A stretch of 64,000 nucleotides of DNA, taken from Rhodococcus globerulus NBRC 14531 (GTDB lineage: Bacteria > Actinomycetota > Actinomycetes > Mycobacteriales > Mycobacteriaceae). Each line of letters begins with the position of its first letter. The stretch's first letter is position 1. A program made the translations under genes and the position numbers. The notes under the pieces were generated by a model, which had not been told where the DNA came from, made no database searches, and saw nothing but the letters and a program-made list of their open reading frames with translations. The stretch is from NCBI RefSeq assembly GCF_001894805.1, contig NZ_BCWX01000004.1:1-64000 (forward strand), given 5' to 3'. Of the stretch, positions 42,471-51,114 are shown one piece after another.

Positions 42471-43340
42471 ATGCACCTCGGACTCGTCACACCGGTACTG
42501 ATCCAGCACCCCAGCACCCGATCAGATTGGGAAGCGACGGCTGAGATCGACGAGGTCGCACAGATCGCCGAAACTGCTGATCGCCTCGGTTTTCACCACC
42601 TGACCTGCAGTGAACATATCGCAGTTCCCACAGAAATAGCCGGAGAACGCGGCGGAACCTACTGGGATCCGCTCGCAACACTCGGATATCTTGCGGCTCG
42701 AACACGCACTATTCGGCTCGCAACTCAAGTGCTCGTGCTGGGATACCACCACCCACTGGAGATCGCGAAGCGCTACGGAACGCTGGATCGGGTCAGCAAC
42801 GGGCGACTTGTCCTCGGCCTCGGAGTCGGGACGCTAAAAGAAGAATTCGATCTCATAAACGCTCCGTTCACCGATCGTGGAGCTCGCGCCGACGACGCCC
42901 TCGCAGCGCTGCGCACCTCGCTCTCCACTCCGCTCCCGGAGTACCACGGCGAGTTCTACGACTACTCGGGATTTGTTGTCGAGCCGCACGCCGTCCAACC
43001 GCGAGTGCCTCTCTGGATCGGTGGCCGCACCAAGCGCTCACTGCGCCGCGCACTCACCCATGGCGACGGCTGGGTTCCCTTCGGACTGCGCCTCTCGGAG
43101 CTCGCGGACATGCTCGCGGCAGCGCCGCTCCCCGAGAACTTCGACGTCATCTTGTCCACTGGCGCAGCCTTCGATCCGCTCGGCGACCCGGAACGCGTCG
43201 TCCGCTCACTGACCCGAGTCCGCGACGCCGGTGCCACGATCGCCAGCACGTCGATCAGCGCGTCGAGCGCTGAGCACTTCGCGGAACAACTCGAGGAACT
43301 TCACCGCATCGCCCTCGCCGAGGGCATCGATTTCACCTGA
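42471..43340 (+). CDS. LLM-class F420-dependent oxidoreductase
   Basis: A 289-residue luciferase-like TIM-barrel protein, like TIGR03619-group F420 enzymes. It shows FHHLTCSEHIAVPTE, RTIRLATQVLVLGYHHPLEI, KRYGTLDRVSNGRLVLGLGV and VPLWIGGRTKRSLRRA. It probably performs an F420-dependent reduction or oxidation of a steroid intermediate. It seems to be leaderless (see the -10 box). A SnoaL-like gene follows 31 bases later, so the two may act in sequence. Confidence 0.87.
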   Translation: MHLGLVTPVLIQHPSTRSDWEATAEIDEVAQIAETADRLGFHHLTCSEHIAVPTEIAGERGGTYWDPLATLGYLAARTRTIRLATQVLVLGYHHPLEIAKRYGTLDRVSNGRLVLGLGVGTLKEEFDLINAPFTDRGARADDALAALRTSLSTPLPEYHGEFYDYSGFVVEPHAVQPRVPLWIGGRTKRSLRRALTHGDGWVPFGLRLSELADMLAAAPLPENFDVILSTGAAFDPLGDPERVVRSLTRVRDAGATIASTSISASSAEHFAEQLEELHRIALAEGIDFT

Positions 43341-43371
43341 TTGATCCACTTCGTCTACGTAAGGAATGCCG

Positions 43372-43881
43372 ATGACCGACGCCACCGCACTGAGCAACTC
43401 ACTTGCCCTGGTTGAATCACTGATTGCCCGAGTCGAATTGCTCGAAGACAAGCTGGCCATCACCGAACTGCTCACCGCGTACAGCCCGGCCGTCGACAGT
43501 GGATCTGCCGACGAGGTCGCAAACCTGTGGCTCGAGGACGGTGTCTACGACGTCGACACGGGAGCAATGCACGGCCGTGGCGAACTCCGCGCCATGGTGC
43601 GCAGTGCCGCTCATCAGAACTGGATCATGAACGGCGCAGCGCACATGATGACGCCGGCACACATCCGCATCGACGGCAACAAAGCCGTCGCAACCTGCCA
43701 CTCGCAGCTCGTGATCAAGGATCCCGAGAACCCGTCCGGATTCAAGGTTCTCCGCATCACCGCGAACCGGTGGGAACTGGTCAAGAACGACGGCGTCTGG
43801 AAGGTCGAATTGCGTACGAACGCGCTCCTCGACGGCCGCCCCGAAGCCCGCGCCCTCTTGGCCGCAGGAGTAACGAACTAG
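43372..43881 (+). CDS. SnoaL/BaiE-like protein with complete Tyr/Asp/His set
   Basis: A 169-residue NTF2-fold protein. It carries Tyr37-x4-Asp42 (YSPAVD) and His91 (AAHMMTPAHI), the same spacing as Tyr30, Asp35 and His83 that I recall for BaiE. It is a candidate hydroxysteroid dehydratase or isomerase. ATG 43372 is used because AAGGA is six bases upstream; ATG 43366 overlaps that site. It is paired with the F420-type gene upstream and convergent with the FadD19-like gene across a terminator. Confidence 0.85.
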   Translation: MTDATALSNSLALVESLIARVELLEDKLAITELLTAYSPAVDSGSADEVANLWLEDGVYDVDTGAMHGRGELRAMVRSAAHQNWIMNGAAHMMTPAHIRIDGNKAVATCHSQLVIKDPENPSGFKVLRITANRWELVKNDGVWKVELRTNALLDGRPEARALLAAGVTN

Positions 43882-43899
43882 TTCTGCGCTCTGCCCGAG

Positions 43900-43939
43900 C
43901 GTCATCCAGCGCGTCCCTCACAAAACGCGCTGGATGACG
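43900..43939. terminator. Bidirectional terminator between convergent genes
   Basis: Perfect 15-bp stem CGTCATCCAGCGCGT (43900-43914) with complement at 43925-43939 and a 10-base loop. It lies between the SnoaL-like and CoA ligase stops. The octamer AACTAGTT occurs on both flanks and overlaps both TAG stop codons. Confidence 0.85.
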
Positions 43940-43944
43940 TCGAA

Positions 43945-45528
43945 CTAGTTAGCTTCCGTCAAAGTTGCCTTGGCCCAGCGGTAGTCGGCCTTGCCACTGG
44001 GAGAACGACGGATCTCCGACACGCTCACGACGGTACGAGGCACCTTGTACCGCGCGACCTGAGACGCGCAATGCTCACCGATCTCGGCGAGGTCCGGGAC
44101 AGCGAAACCGTCACGAGTGGTGATGACCGCAGCCACGCGCTCGCCGAACTTGTCGTCCGGCACTCCGGCAACCAAGGCGTCGAGAACAGCCGGATGACTC
44201 TTGAGTGCCTGCTCGACCTCTTCGGGGTACACCTTCTCGCCACCGGTGTTGATGCACTGAGAACCGCGCCCCAGCAGAACGATCGAGCCGTCGGCCTCGA
44301 CCCGCCCGATGTCGCCGAGAACCGACATGCGGACGCCGTCGACGACGGGGAACGTCGCTGCCGTCTTCACGGGATCGTTGAAGTATCCGACCGGAACGTG
44401 ACCGGAACGAGCGATGTACCCGGTCTCGGGTGAACCGGGCTCGAGCGGACGCATCCGATCGTCCACGACACGAGTCTCGTCGCGAGCGGCGATCCGCATC
44501 AAGCCGTCCGCGCCGATCTCGAGATTGCCGTCGACGCCGGACTCGGACGAACCGAAACCGTCGCGGATGATCAGGTTCGGAAGAATCGACTTCAACTGCT
44601 CACGCAGTGAGAGCGAGAACAACGCTCCGCCGGACGAGACCATGCCCACCGTGCTGAGGTCGTATTCGGCCGCGTTCGCAGCCAATTCGTCGGCGAGCGG
44701 GCGTGCCATCGCGTCGCCGACAACGGTGATGGAGACGGCCTTTTCACTCCCGGCAAGCTGGAGCGTCTTCTTCGCGTCGAAACGCGCCATCAGGATTGCG
44801 TTGGCGCCCATGAAGAATCCGGTGAACAACGAGTAGGACGCCGCGCCGTGCATCAGCGGTGCAGTGCTGAGCATGTTCATCGCGGGGACGTGCGGCACAG
44901 CGGCGTACAGATCTTCGGCCTTGACGTGCGGAGGGCCGAACGGGTTTCCACCTGTGAGCGCTGCGAAGTAGAAATCCTCGTGACGCCACATGACGCCCTT
45001 GGGCATACCCGTCGTGCCGCCGGTGTAGATGACAAAGAGGTCGTCTTCGCTGCGCGGCCCGAAGTCTCGCTTGGCCGACTGCGCCTGCGTTGCAACGTCG
45101 TAACTGATGCTGTCGACGCCGGCAAGCTCGGCTTCGCCGACGACGACAACATGCTTGACGCCGGGCGTTGTGGGAAGGATCGACGCGACGGTGTCGGCAA
45201 ACTCCTCGTCGACGATGAGTGCGACCGCCATGGAGTCGTTGTAGAGGTACGTCAGCTCGGCATCGACGTAGCGGTAGTTGACATTGATCGGCACTGCGCG
45301 AATCTTGAGGCAGCCCAACAGGCTCTCGACGTATTCGATGCTGTTGCGCATGTGCAAGGCGACGTGATCTCCCGGTCCGACGCCAACACTCGCGAGGTGA
45401 TGGGCGATGCGGTTCGAGCCTTCGTCGAGTTCCGCGTATGTCCGTCGACGCCCGTCGCACACGATTGCCGTGCGGTCCGAGATCAAGTCCGTTACGCCCT
45501 CGTACAGATCTGCCAAATTCAGTGACAC
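43945..45528 (-). CDS. Steroid-CoA ligase, FadD19-like
   Basis: A 527-residue AMP-forming ligase. It carries YTGGTTGMPKGVMWRHEDFY (P-loop), GDAMARPLADEL, FGSSESGVDG, GRGSQCINTGGEKVYPEEVE and the lysine motif RRSPSGKADYRWAKA. From memory many blocks match M. tuberculosis FadD19, which activates sterol C26 acids. GTG 45528 follows ggaaggcacc. It is a single minus-strand gene, divergent from an operator-rich promoter region. It likely activates a long steroid side chain; the precise length is not readable. Confidence 0.9.
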   Translation of the reverse strand: MSLNLADLYEGVTDLISDRTAIVCDGRRRTYAELDEGSNRIAHHLASVGVGPGDHVALHMRNSIEYVESLLGCLKIRAVPINVNYRYVDAELTYLYNDSMAVALIVDEEFADTVASILPTTPGVKHVVVVGEAELAGVDSISYDVATQAQSAKRDFGPRSEDDLFVIYTGGTTGMPKGVMWRHEDFYFAALTGGNPFGPPHVKAEDLYAAVPHVPAMNMLSTAPLMHGAASYSLFTGFFMGANAILMARFDAKKTLQLAGSEKAVSITVVGDAMARPLADELAANAAEYDLSTVGMVSSGGALFSLSLREQLKSILPNLIIRDGFGSSESGVDGNLEIGADGLMRIAARDETRVVDDRMRPLEPGSPETGYIARSGHVPVGYFNDPVKTAATFPVVDGVRMSVLGDIGRVEADGSIVLLGRGSQCINTGGEKVYPEEVEQALKSHPAVLDALVAGVPDDKFGERVAAVITTRDGFAVPDLAEIGEHCASQVARYKVPRTVVSVSEIRRSPSGKADYRWAKATLTEAN

Positions 45529-45894
45529 TGTTGGTGCCTTCCGTTATTTCAGGTGCGGCAGGTCCGGCCCGGCCGCATCTAGTGGTACTTCGAGTGCGTC
45601 ATCCGCCGATCCGACGTCCCAACAACGATGCCAGGAGCTGCGCAGATCCTCCCGTTGTTCCACCCGATGCAGCCAGAGCGGATCCTGCTGTGAGGATCTC
45701 CGACGATTGGCTGGGGCGTAGATGCTTCCGAGCAGGCGAGTCGTTGAACATGGGTTGCTCCGGGCAGTGTCGGCGGTGACGCAAGTGCGTGCGCGCCCGG
45801 TCGGCGCGTAGCCACAAGGTGGCATGTCCAGCTCGTGACCTACATCACCGCTCCCACTGACCGGGACTGCAGTGTTCTGGCTCGCATTTCTGAT
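45529..45894. other. Gap upstream of the FadD19-like gene, no supported gene
   Basis: No gene is supported in this stretch. Open frames on both strands are arginine-rich and lack ribosome sites. A 21-codon frame from an ATG near 45629 is too weak to call. The FadD19-like promoter must lie here. Confidence 0.4.
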
Positions 45895-45984
45895 CAAAAC
45901 TAGAACTAATTCTGATTTTGACTCTGCTAGTTTTGCCGAATTTACGCCAAAATAGATTGAACAAATTAGAATGAATACTAATTT
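45895..45984. promoter_or_regulatory. Operator-rich promoter of the SDR pair
   Basis: Two palindromes are seen. CAAAA/AGAA and TTCT/TTTTG are symmetric about 45907.5 (45895-45920), containing TAGAACTAATTCT, which resembles half of the KstR consensus TAGAACnnGTTCTA as I recall it. AAATTAG (45963-45969) and CTAATTT (45978-45984) have an 8-base spacer. The second site is within 47 bases of ATG 46010 and shares AATTAGAAT with the site at 15206. Confidence 0.55.
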
Positions 45985-46009
45985 CTGACCCGGATCGAAG
46001 GAGCATGAC

Positions 46010-46948
46010 ATGACGCAATCACTGAGCTTGGAAGGCAAAGTAGCCGCAGTCACCGGTGCTGGCGCCGGACTCGGCCGCGCGGAGGCACTCGGCCTCGCAG
46101 CCGCCGGCGCAGCCGTCATCGTCAACGACATGGGCCCCGCAGCCAATGACGTGGTCGACGAGATCAAGGCCGCAGGCGGACAGGCCATCGCCATCACTGG
46201 CGACGTCTCCGACTGGTCTCTCGGTGCGCGCTTCGTCGAGGAAGGCGTCAAGAACTTCGGCTCCTTCGACATTCTCGTCAACAACGCGGGCATCCTGCGC
46301 GACAAGATGATCTTCAACCTGACCGAATCCGACTGGGACGACGTCATTCGCGTGCACCTCAAGGGCCACGCCGCAACCTCCCATGCAGCTGCAGTGCACT
46401 GGCGCGCCGCAAGCAAGGCAGCCGATGCTCCCGTCTACGGACGCATCATCAACACCTCCTCCGAAGCCTTCCTCTTCGGCAGCGCCGGACAGCCCAACTA
46501 CTCGGCAGCCAAGGCCGGCATCACGGCTCTGACGCTCTCGAGCGCAGCCGGCCTCTCCCGTTACGGCGTCCGCAGCAACGCAATCTGCCCGCGCGCCCGG
46601 ACAGCAATGACAGCAGATGCGTTCGGCGAGAACAACACCGGCGTCACCGGTCTCGATCCGCTTGCACCCGAGCGTGTTGCAACTCTGGTCAGCTACCTGG
46701 CTTCGCCCGCCTCGGACGAGATCAACGGACAGGTCTTTGTCGTCTACGGCAAGATGGTGGCGCTGATGGAAGCACCGAAGGTCGAGAACCGTTTCGACGC
46801 AGCCGGATCCGCGTTCACCGTCGAAGAGCTCGGTGGTCAGCTCTCGTCGTACTTCTCGGGCCGTGGCCCCTACGAGACCTACGCTGCTTACAGCATCGCC
46901 GGCCTCGAGAAGATCGCACTCGCAGTCGACGAGACCGCAACCGTCTAA
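46010..46948 (+). CDS. 17beta-HSD4-type SDR (Hsd4A-like)
   Basis: A 312-residue SDR larger than FabG types. It has TGAGAGLGRAEALGLAAAGA, VNDMG, ILVNNAGILRDKMIFNL, Ser in NTSSEAFL and catalytic NYSAAK, with a C-terminal extension of about 50 residues. These are landmarks of peroxisomal multifunctional protein 2 and of Hsd4A, which oxidises 22-hydroxy steroid acyl-CoA. It is likely a side-chain 3-hydroxyacyl-CoA dehydrogenase. The start follows gaaggagcatgac. First gene of a two-SDR unit. Confidence 0.9.
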   Translation: MTQSLSLEGKVAAVTGAGAGLGRAEALGLAAAGAAVIVNDMGPAANDVVDEIKAAGGQAIAITGDVSDWSLGARFVEEGVKNFGSFDILVNNAGILRDKMIFNLTESDWDDVIRVHLKGHAATSHAAAVHWRAASKAADAPVYGRIINTSSEAFLFGSAGQPNYSAAKAGITALTLSSAAGLSRYGVRSNAICPRARTAMTADAFGENNTGVTGLDPLAPERVATLVSYLASPASDEINGQVFVVYGKMVALMEAPKVENRFDAAGSAFTVEELGGQLSSYFSGRGPYETYAAYSIAGLEKIALAVDETATV

Positions 46949-46977
46949 ACAGCATCAAACACAGAAGGAGCGTTTTC

Positions 46978-47721
46978 ATGAGGTTGAACGGCAAGGTAGC
47001 GATTGTCACCGGCGGCGCCGGCGGAATCGGTCGCGCAATCACCCGAGTCTTTGCCCGTGAAGGCGCGAAGGTCCTGTTCGTCGACATCAACGACGAGCAG
47101 GGCCAGGCCCTCGAGCAGGAACTGGCCGGCGCCGGCAAGTTCCTCAACGTCGACCTTGCCGCCGCAGGTTCGGCCGAGCAGATCCGCGACGCCGCACTCG
47201 AGGCGTTCGGCAAGCTCGACATCCTGGTCAACAACGCCCACGCGTCTCGTCAGGCCCCGCTGCTGGAAACCACGCAGGACATGTTCGACCTGTCCTTCAA
47301 CACCGGCTTCTACCCGGTTGTCCACCTGATGCAGGCGTGCCACGACGAACTGGCGAAGACCAAGGGTTCGGTCATCAACTTCGCCTCCGGTTCAGGCTTG
47401 GACGGTATGCCCACCCAGACATCGTACGCAGCGGCCAAGGAAGCTGTGCGCGGTCTGACCCGCGTCGTCGCCAACGAGTGGGCGCCGGAAGGCATTCGGG
47501 TCAACGTGGTCTGCCCGTTCGCCGCAACCGAAGGCGTCGTCAAGTGGCAGGAAGCCTTCCCCGAGCGTGCAGCCGCATCGGTTGCCAAGGTTCCTCTCGG
47601 ACGTATCGGTGATCCCGAAACCGACATCGCTCCCGTCGTCGTGTTCCTCGCGAGCGACGACTCGCAGTACATGACCGGTCAGACGTTGATGGCCGACGGC
47701 GGCAGTATCAAACTGCGCTGA
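46978..47721 (+). CDS. Short-chain dehydrogenase/reductase
   Basis: A 247-residue SDR: TGGAGGIGRAITRVFAREG, VDIND, DILVNNAHAS, Ser in NFASGSGLDG, catalytic SYAAAK and C-terminal SQYMTGQTLMADGG. GAAGGAG precedes the ATG; 29 bases separate it from the Hsd4A-like gene. It is probably a hydroxysteroid dehydrogenase. Its final codons lie in a 23-base tandem duplication that repeats the stop region. Confidence 0.88.
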   Translation: MRLNGKVAIVTGGAGGIGRAITRVFAREGAKVLFVDINDEQGQALEQELAGAGKFLNVDLAAAGSAEQIRDAALEAFGKLDILVNNAHASRQAPLLETTQDMFDLSFNTGFYPVVHLMQACHDELAKTKGSVINFASGSGLDGMPTQTSYAAAKEAVRGLTRVVANEWAPEGIRVNVVCPFAATEGVVKWQEAFPERAAASVAKVPLGRIGDPETDIAPVVVFLASDDSQYMTGQTLMADGGSIKLR

Positions 47722-47758
47722 GCCGAAGCTCTTCACTGCGCTGAGTCGAAGTTCTTCT
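47713..47758 (+). repeat. 23-base tandem duplication over a stop codon
   Basis: The unit CTGCGCTGA...TCTTCA (47713-47735) is repeated at 47736-47758 with three differences. The first copy holds the last SDR codons and TGA stop; the second lies in the spacer. Confidence 0.8.
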
Positions 47759-47782
47759 CGGTGAGCTCAGCTCACCGAGAAG
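47754..47782. terminator. Hairpin between convergent SDR and amidohydrolase genes
   Basis: CTTCTCGGTGAGCT (47754-47767) and its complement (47769-47782) have a one-base spacer; three inner pairs would open to form a loop. The stem includes the amidohydrolase stop codon. It serves as a likely bidirectional terminator. Confidence 0.7.
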
Positions 47783-48672
47783 AGCTTGGCCGCGTTGTCG
47801 TGTACGACGGCGCGCAACCACTCGTCCCCGAGATCGAACCGCGTAAGTGCTTGCAACGATTTGAGATACGGGTACGGAATGTTCGGGAAATCGCTCCCGA
47901 AGAGTATCCGGTCCTGCATGTCGATCAGGCGAGAGATATCCGACTTCGGAAAGGCACACTGCTCTTCCGTGAAGTCGGTGAACGCCATGGTGGTGTCCAG
48001 GCGCACATTCCCGTACGCCTCTGCAAGATCAAGGAATTCGCTGTACTCCGGCATACCCATGTGCGCGATGATCAGCGGCAACCTCGGGTAGCGTGCCAGC
48101 AACGACGCGATTCGATCCGGCCCGGTGAACGTACCCGGCGCCGGCCCTGAGCCACAGTGAATGACGATGGGTGTCTCGGCGTCCTCGAGTTGGCCCCACA
48201 CGTTGTCGAGCAGCGGATCGTTAGGGTCGTAATTGCCGACCTGGATGTGGGACTTGAAGATTCGCGCGCCCGACTCCAACGCTTTCCCGACGTACGACGC
48301 GGCCGTCTCTTCGGGATAAAACGTGGCCGTATGTAGGCAATCCGGCGTTTGGGCGGCAAACTCGACGGCCCACTGATTGAGCCACTCAGCCATCGCGTTC
48401 TTGTGCGGGTAGATCATCGAGGTAAAGGCGCGGACTCCGAATTCACGCAGCCGCTGTACGCGTTCCTCTTCCACCAGGCGATACGTGATCGGCCATGGTC
48501 GACCGATCATCGGACCCGCCGAGTCGAAGTACCCCCACACTTTGTCCATGACACTCTTGGGCATGAAGTGGGTGTGAACGTCGATCAAACCCGGAACACC
48601 CAGCTCATCCCAAAAGTCCCGAACCGCGGCGATCTCCTCGGCCCCGGGGACCGAATCCGTATCTACGCACAT
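47767..48672 (-). CDS. Amidohydrolase-2 family metalloenzyme
   Basis: A 301-residue protein of the ACMSD-like amidohydrolase group. Metal-site residues are LIDVHTHFMP (HxH), ARIFKSHIQVG and VIHCGSG, LIIAHMGMPEY and FGSDFPNIPYP (Asp). Such enzymes decarboxylate or hydrate and hydrolyse unsaturated acids. ATG 48672 follows ggaaggagcgctcgct; GTG 48723 upstream is less likely. It is divergent from the BaiE-like gene by 126 bases. Substrate unknown; a ring-cleavage acid is possible. Confidence 0.85.
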   Translation of the reverse strand: MCVDTDSVPGAEEIAAVRDFWDELGVPGLIDVHTHFMPKSVMDKVWGYFDSAGPMIGRPWPITYRLVEEERVQRLREFGVRAFTSMIYPHKNAMAEWLNQWAVEFAAQTPDCLHTATFYPEETAASYVGKALESGARIFKSHIQVGNYDPNDPLLDNVWGQLEDAETPIVIHCGSGPAPGTFTGPDRIASLLARYPRLPLIIAHMGMPEYSEFLDLAEAYGNVRLDTTMAFTDFTEEQCAFPKSDISRLIDMQDRILFGSDFPNIPYPYLKSLQALTRFDLGDEWLRAVVHDNAAKLFSVS

Positions 48673-48798
48673 AGCGAGCGCTCCTTCCGTTTGCTCGACC
48701 ATACCGAGTGTTGTCGCGCTCACTGAGACAGGTGATTGACGGCAAGGCCGTACGCACTCGAATCTGAAGGCATCTTGCCGATTACTGCTGGAGGTTGC

Positions 48799-49326
48799 AT
48801 GTCTTTGACCGAGTCCGAAGTCGCGTCACTCAGTCCTGTCGAGGAACTACTCGCAATCGAGGAAATCAAGAAGGTCTTCTCGGCTCGCCTGCGTTGCATG
48901 GACACCAAGCAGTGGCATATCTACCCGACACTGCACACCGAGGACGTCGTCAGCGAAACCTGGGGCGGCCTCCCCACGGACAAGCAACCCAAGACCGGTG
49001 ACACCTCCAATCAGGTGGTCGGTATCGAGAAACTCACCAACGCCATCCGGAACATGCTCGACGGCGAGATTCCTCTCACCACGGCGCACCACGCACACAC
49101 ACCTGAAATCGTGCTGACCTCCCCCACCACCGCCACGGGAATCTGGGCGATGGAGGACATGCTGTGGTGGAACGACGGTGAGAAGGAATTGCACCTGCAC
49201 GGCTACGGCCACTACCACGAGGAATACCGCAAAGAGAACGGTAAGTGGCTGATCAGCTACCGCACTCTCACGAGGTTGCGCGTCGATCAGGACCCCGGAT
49301 TCTTCCGATTCATGAAAGCACTGTGA
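48799..49326 (+). CDS. BaiE-like SnoaL-fold protein
   Basis: A 175-residue protein closely reminiscent of the bile acid 7alpha-dehydratase BaiE. The blocks IEEIKKVFSARLRCMD, HHAHTPEIVL, PTTATGIWAMEDML, and YHEEYRKENGKWLISY align with BaiE from memory. Asp35 and the His97/98 region are present, but the catalytic Tyr30 position is Arg30. GGAGG precedes ATG 48799. Its stop overlaps a GTG of the downstream Old Yellow Enzyme gene (GTGA), so the two are translationally coupled. Likely role: elimination or isomerisation at a steroid hydroxyl; reaction unproven. Confidence 0.85.
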   Translation: MSLTESEVASLSPVEELLAIEEIKKVFSARLRCMDTKQWHIYPTLHTEDVVSETWGGLPTDKQPKTGDTSNQVVGIEKLTNAIRNMLDGEIPLTTAHHAHTPEIVLTSPTTATGIWAMEDMLWWNDGEKELHLHGYGHYHEEYRKENGKWLISYRTLTRLRVDQDPGFFRFMKAL

Positions 49327-50465
49327 TTGACATGACCAGTCCCCTTTTCCAGCCTTTGCGCATTCGTTCGCTCGAATTGCCCAACCGCATCGTCATGTCC
49401 CCGATGACGCGCACCTACTCCATCGAGGGCGTCCCCGGTCAGGATGTCGCCGACTACTACCGTCGACGCGCTGAGGGCGGCACCGGCCTGATCGTCACCG
49501 AAGGCGTTGCGATCGACCACGTAACTGCGGTCGACCATGCCAACGTCCCCAACCTGCATACGCCCGCCGCTCAGGCCGGCTGGCGCAAGGTCATCGACGA
49601 CGTTCACGGCGCCGGCGGCAAGATCGTGCCGCAGCTCTGGCACGTCGGCCCGTTGTGGGGCGCGATGACGCAGATGGATCCTTCGCTCAAGCCGATGCGC
49701 CCGTCCGGTGAGTGGGGTCCGCTCGGTGTCACCTCGTACTCTGCCGCCTACGTCGAGCGCGCCCAGGCAACAACCGACGCGATGACCGAGCAGGACATCG
49801 AAGACGTGATCGCCGCCTACGTCCGCAGTGCGAAGCACGCTGTCGAGCTCGGCTTCGACGGCATCGCCATCCACGGCGGCCACGGCTACCTACTGGATTC
49901 CTTCTTCTGGGAAGGCACCAACCGGCGCGACGACGCGTGGGGCGGCGACTTGGAGCGTCGTACCAAATTCCCCGCAGCCGTCGTTGCGGCGATCCGCGAA
50001 GCCATCGGCCCCGATCTGCCGATCATCTACCGCTTCTCCCAGCACAAGCAGCAGGATTTCACCGCGAAGATCGCGGAAACCCCGGAAGAGCTGGGCGTGA
50101 TCCTGGGCGCTTTGGTCGATGCCGGGGTCGATGTGCTGGACGCCAGCATCCGACGCTTCGACGTTCCCGCCTTCGAAGGCAGCGACCTCTCGCTCGCCGG
50201 CTGGGCCAAGAAGCTGACTGGCGCCGTCACCATGGCCGTGGGCAGCGTCGGCCTCGGAAAGTCACTGCGCGACAGTCGCATCGAAGGCGTTGCACCCGTC
50301 GTGGACAACATCCCCCAGCTCGAGGAGCGCATCGGTAGCGGAGAGTTCGATCTGATCGCGATCGGCCGCTTGCACTTGGCTGATCCGGCACTCGCCACCA
50401 CCCTGCGTGCCGGCGGCCCCTTGCCGGCATTCGATCGAGCGGTGCATGAGGGCAGCTTGATCTAG
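49323..50465 (+). CDS. Old Yellow Enzyme-type flavin oxidoreductase
   Basis: A 380-residue FMN TIM-barrel ene-reductase: PLRIRSLELPNRIVMSPMTR, PQLWHVG, the active-site IHGGHGYLLDSFFW (paired histidines) and NRRDDAWGGDLERRTKF. The family includes 2,4-dienoyl-CoA and steroid enone reductases and the bile acid enzymes BaiCD/BaiH (those are longer, with an extra Fe-S domain, absent here). GTG 49323 overlaps the BaiE-like stop; ATG 49332 is the alternative. It could reduce the enone or dienone left by the BaiE-like partner. Confidence 0.9.
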   Translation: MIDMTSPLFQPLRIRSLELPNRIVMSPMTRTYSIEGVPGQDVADYYRRRAEGGTGLIVTEGVAIDHVTAVDHANVPNLHTPAAQAGWRKVIDDVHGAGGKIVPQLWHVGPLWGAMTQMDPSLKPMRPSGEWGPLGVTSYSAAYVERAQATTDAMTEQDIEDVIAAYVRSAKHAVELGFDGIAIHGGHGYLLDSFFWEGTNRRDDAWGGDLERRTKFPAAVVAAIREAIGPDLPIIYRFSQHKQQDFTAKIAETPEELGVILGALVDAGVDVLDASIRRFDVPAFEGSDLSLAGWAKKLTGAVTMAVGSVGLGKSLRDSRIEGVAPVVDNIPQLEERIGSGEFDLIAIGRLHLADPALATTLRAGGPLPAFDRAVHEGSLI

Positions 50466-50477
50466 GGGCTACGCCTT

Positions 50478-51041
50478 TTAGAACAGTGTGAACAGATCTT
50501 CCGGTTCGACAGCCGTCGTGGACTTCTCCTTGTACGAGGAGTTCACGGCGGTTACTTCTTTTTTCACCGGCACCGGTGTCTGCGCAGCAAGTGGTACCGA
50601 CTCGATGTCCCCGGAGACAATCGCACGGGCGGCTTCGCCTGCCAGCTTGTCGGCCATCTCGTTGTAGTGGTTGCCCACGTGCCCGCGGACCCAACGGAAA
50701 CGCACCGGCCCGACACGATCGGTGATGGCACGGTCGATGCTCTGCACCAGTTCCAGGTTCTTGACAGCGCCGCCGCCCGCGGTTTTCCAGCCCTTGCGCT
50801 TCCAACTCGGCAGCCACTCGGATGCACATTTGATGGCGTACTGGGAGTCCGATTCGATGAGCAAAGGCTCGTCTCCGGGGTGAGCGACAACGGCCTCGAA
50901 GAGCGCCCTCAACTCGGCGATCTGGTTGGTTCCGGATGATTCGCCGCCCGACATCGACGGACCCTCGTGATTTACCCAAGCCCAGCCGATAGCTCCGCCG
51001 GGGTTGCGCAGACAGGATCCGTCGGTGCTCACGATGATCAT
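50478..51041 (-). CDS. rnhA: Ribonuclease HI with C-terminal extension
   Basis: A 187-residue RNase HI. The catalytic acids are Asp7 (VSTDGSCLRNP), Glu43 (NQIAELRALFEA), Asp65 (IESDSQYAIK) and Asp131 (HYNEMADKLA). The basic handle KRKGWKTAGG is present. Residues 140-187 form an extra tail ending EPEDLFTLF, which might bind a partner. It removes RNA from RNA-DNA hybrids. ATG 51041 begins MIIVSTDG. It is convergent with the OYE gene and marks the return to housekeeping-type genes. Confidence 0.9.
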   Translation of the reverse strand: MIIVSTDGSCLRNPGGAIGWAWVNHEGPSMSGGESSGTNQIAELRALFEAVVAHPGDEPLLIESDSQYAIKCASEWLPSWKRKGWKTAGGGAVKNLELVQSIDRAITDRVGPVRFRWVRGHVGNHYNEMADKLAGEAARAIVSGDIESVPLAAQTPVPVKKEVTAVNSSYKEKSTTAVEPEDLFTLF

Positions 51042-51114
51042 GGCTCGGACCTTACGTTGCCCCACCGACATGTGTCTGAACGCGGGGCGACCGTTGCAGA
51101 TACGCTGGCCGACG

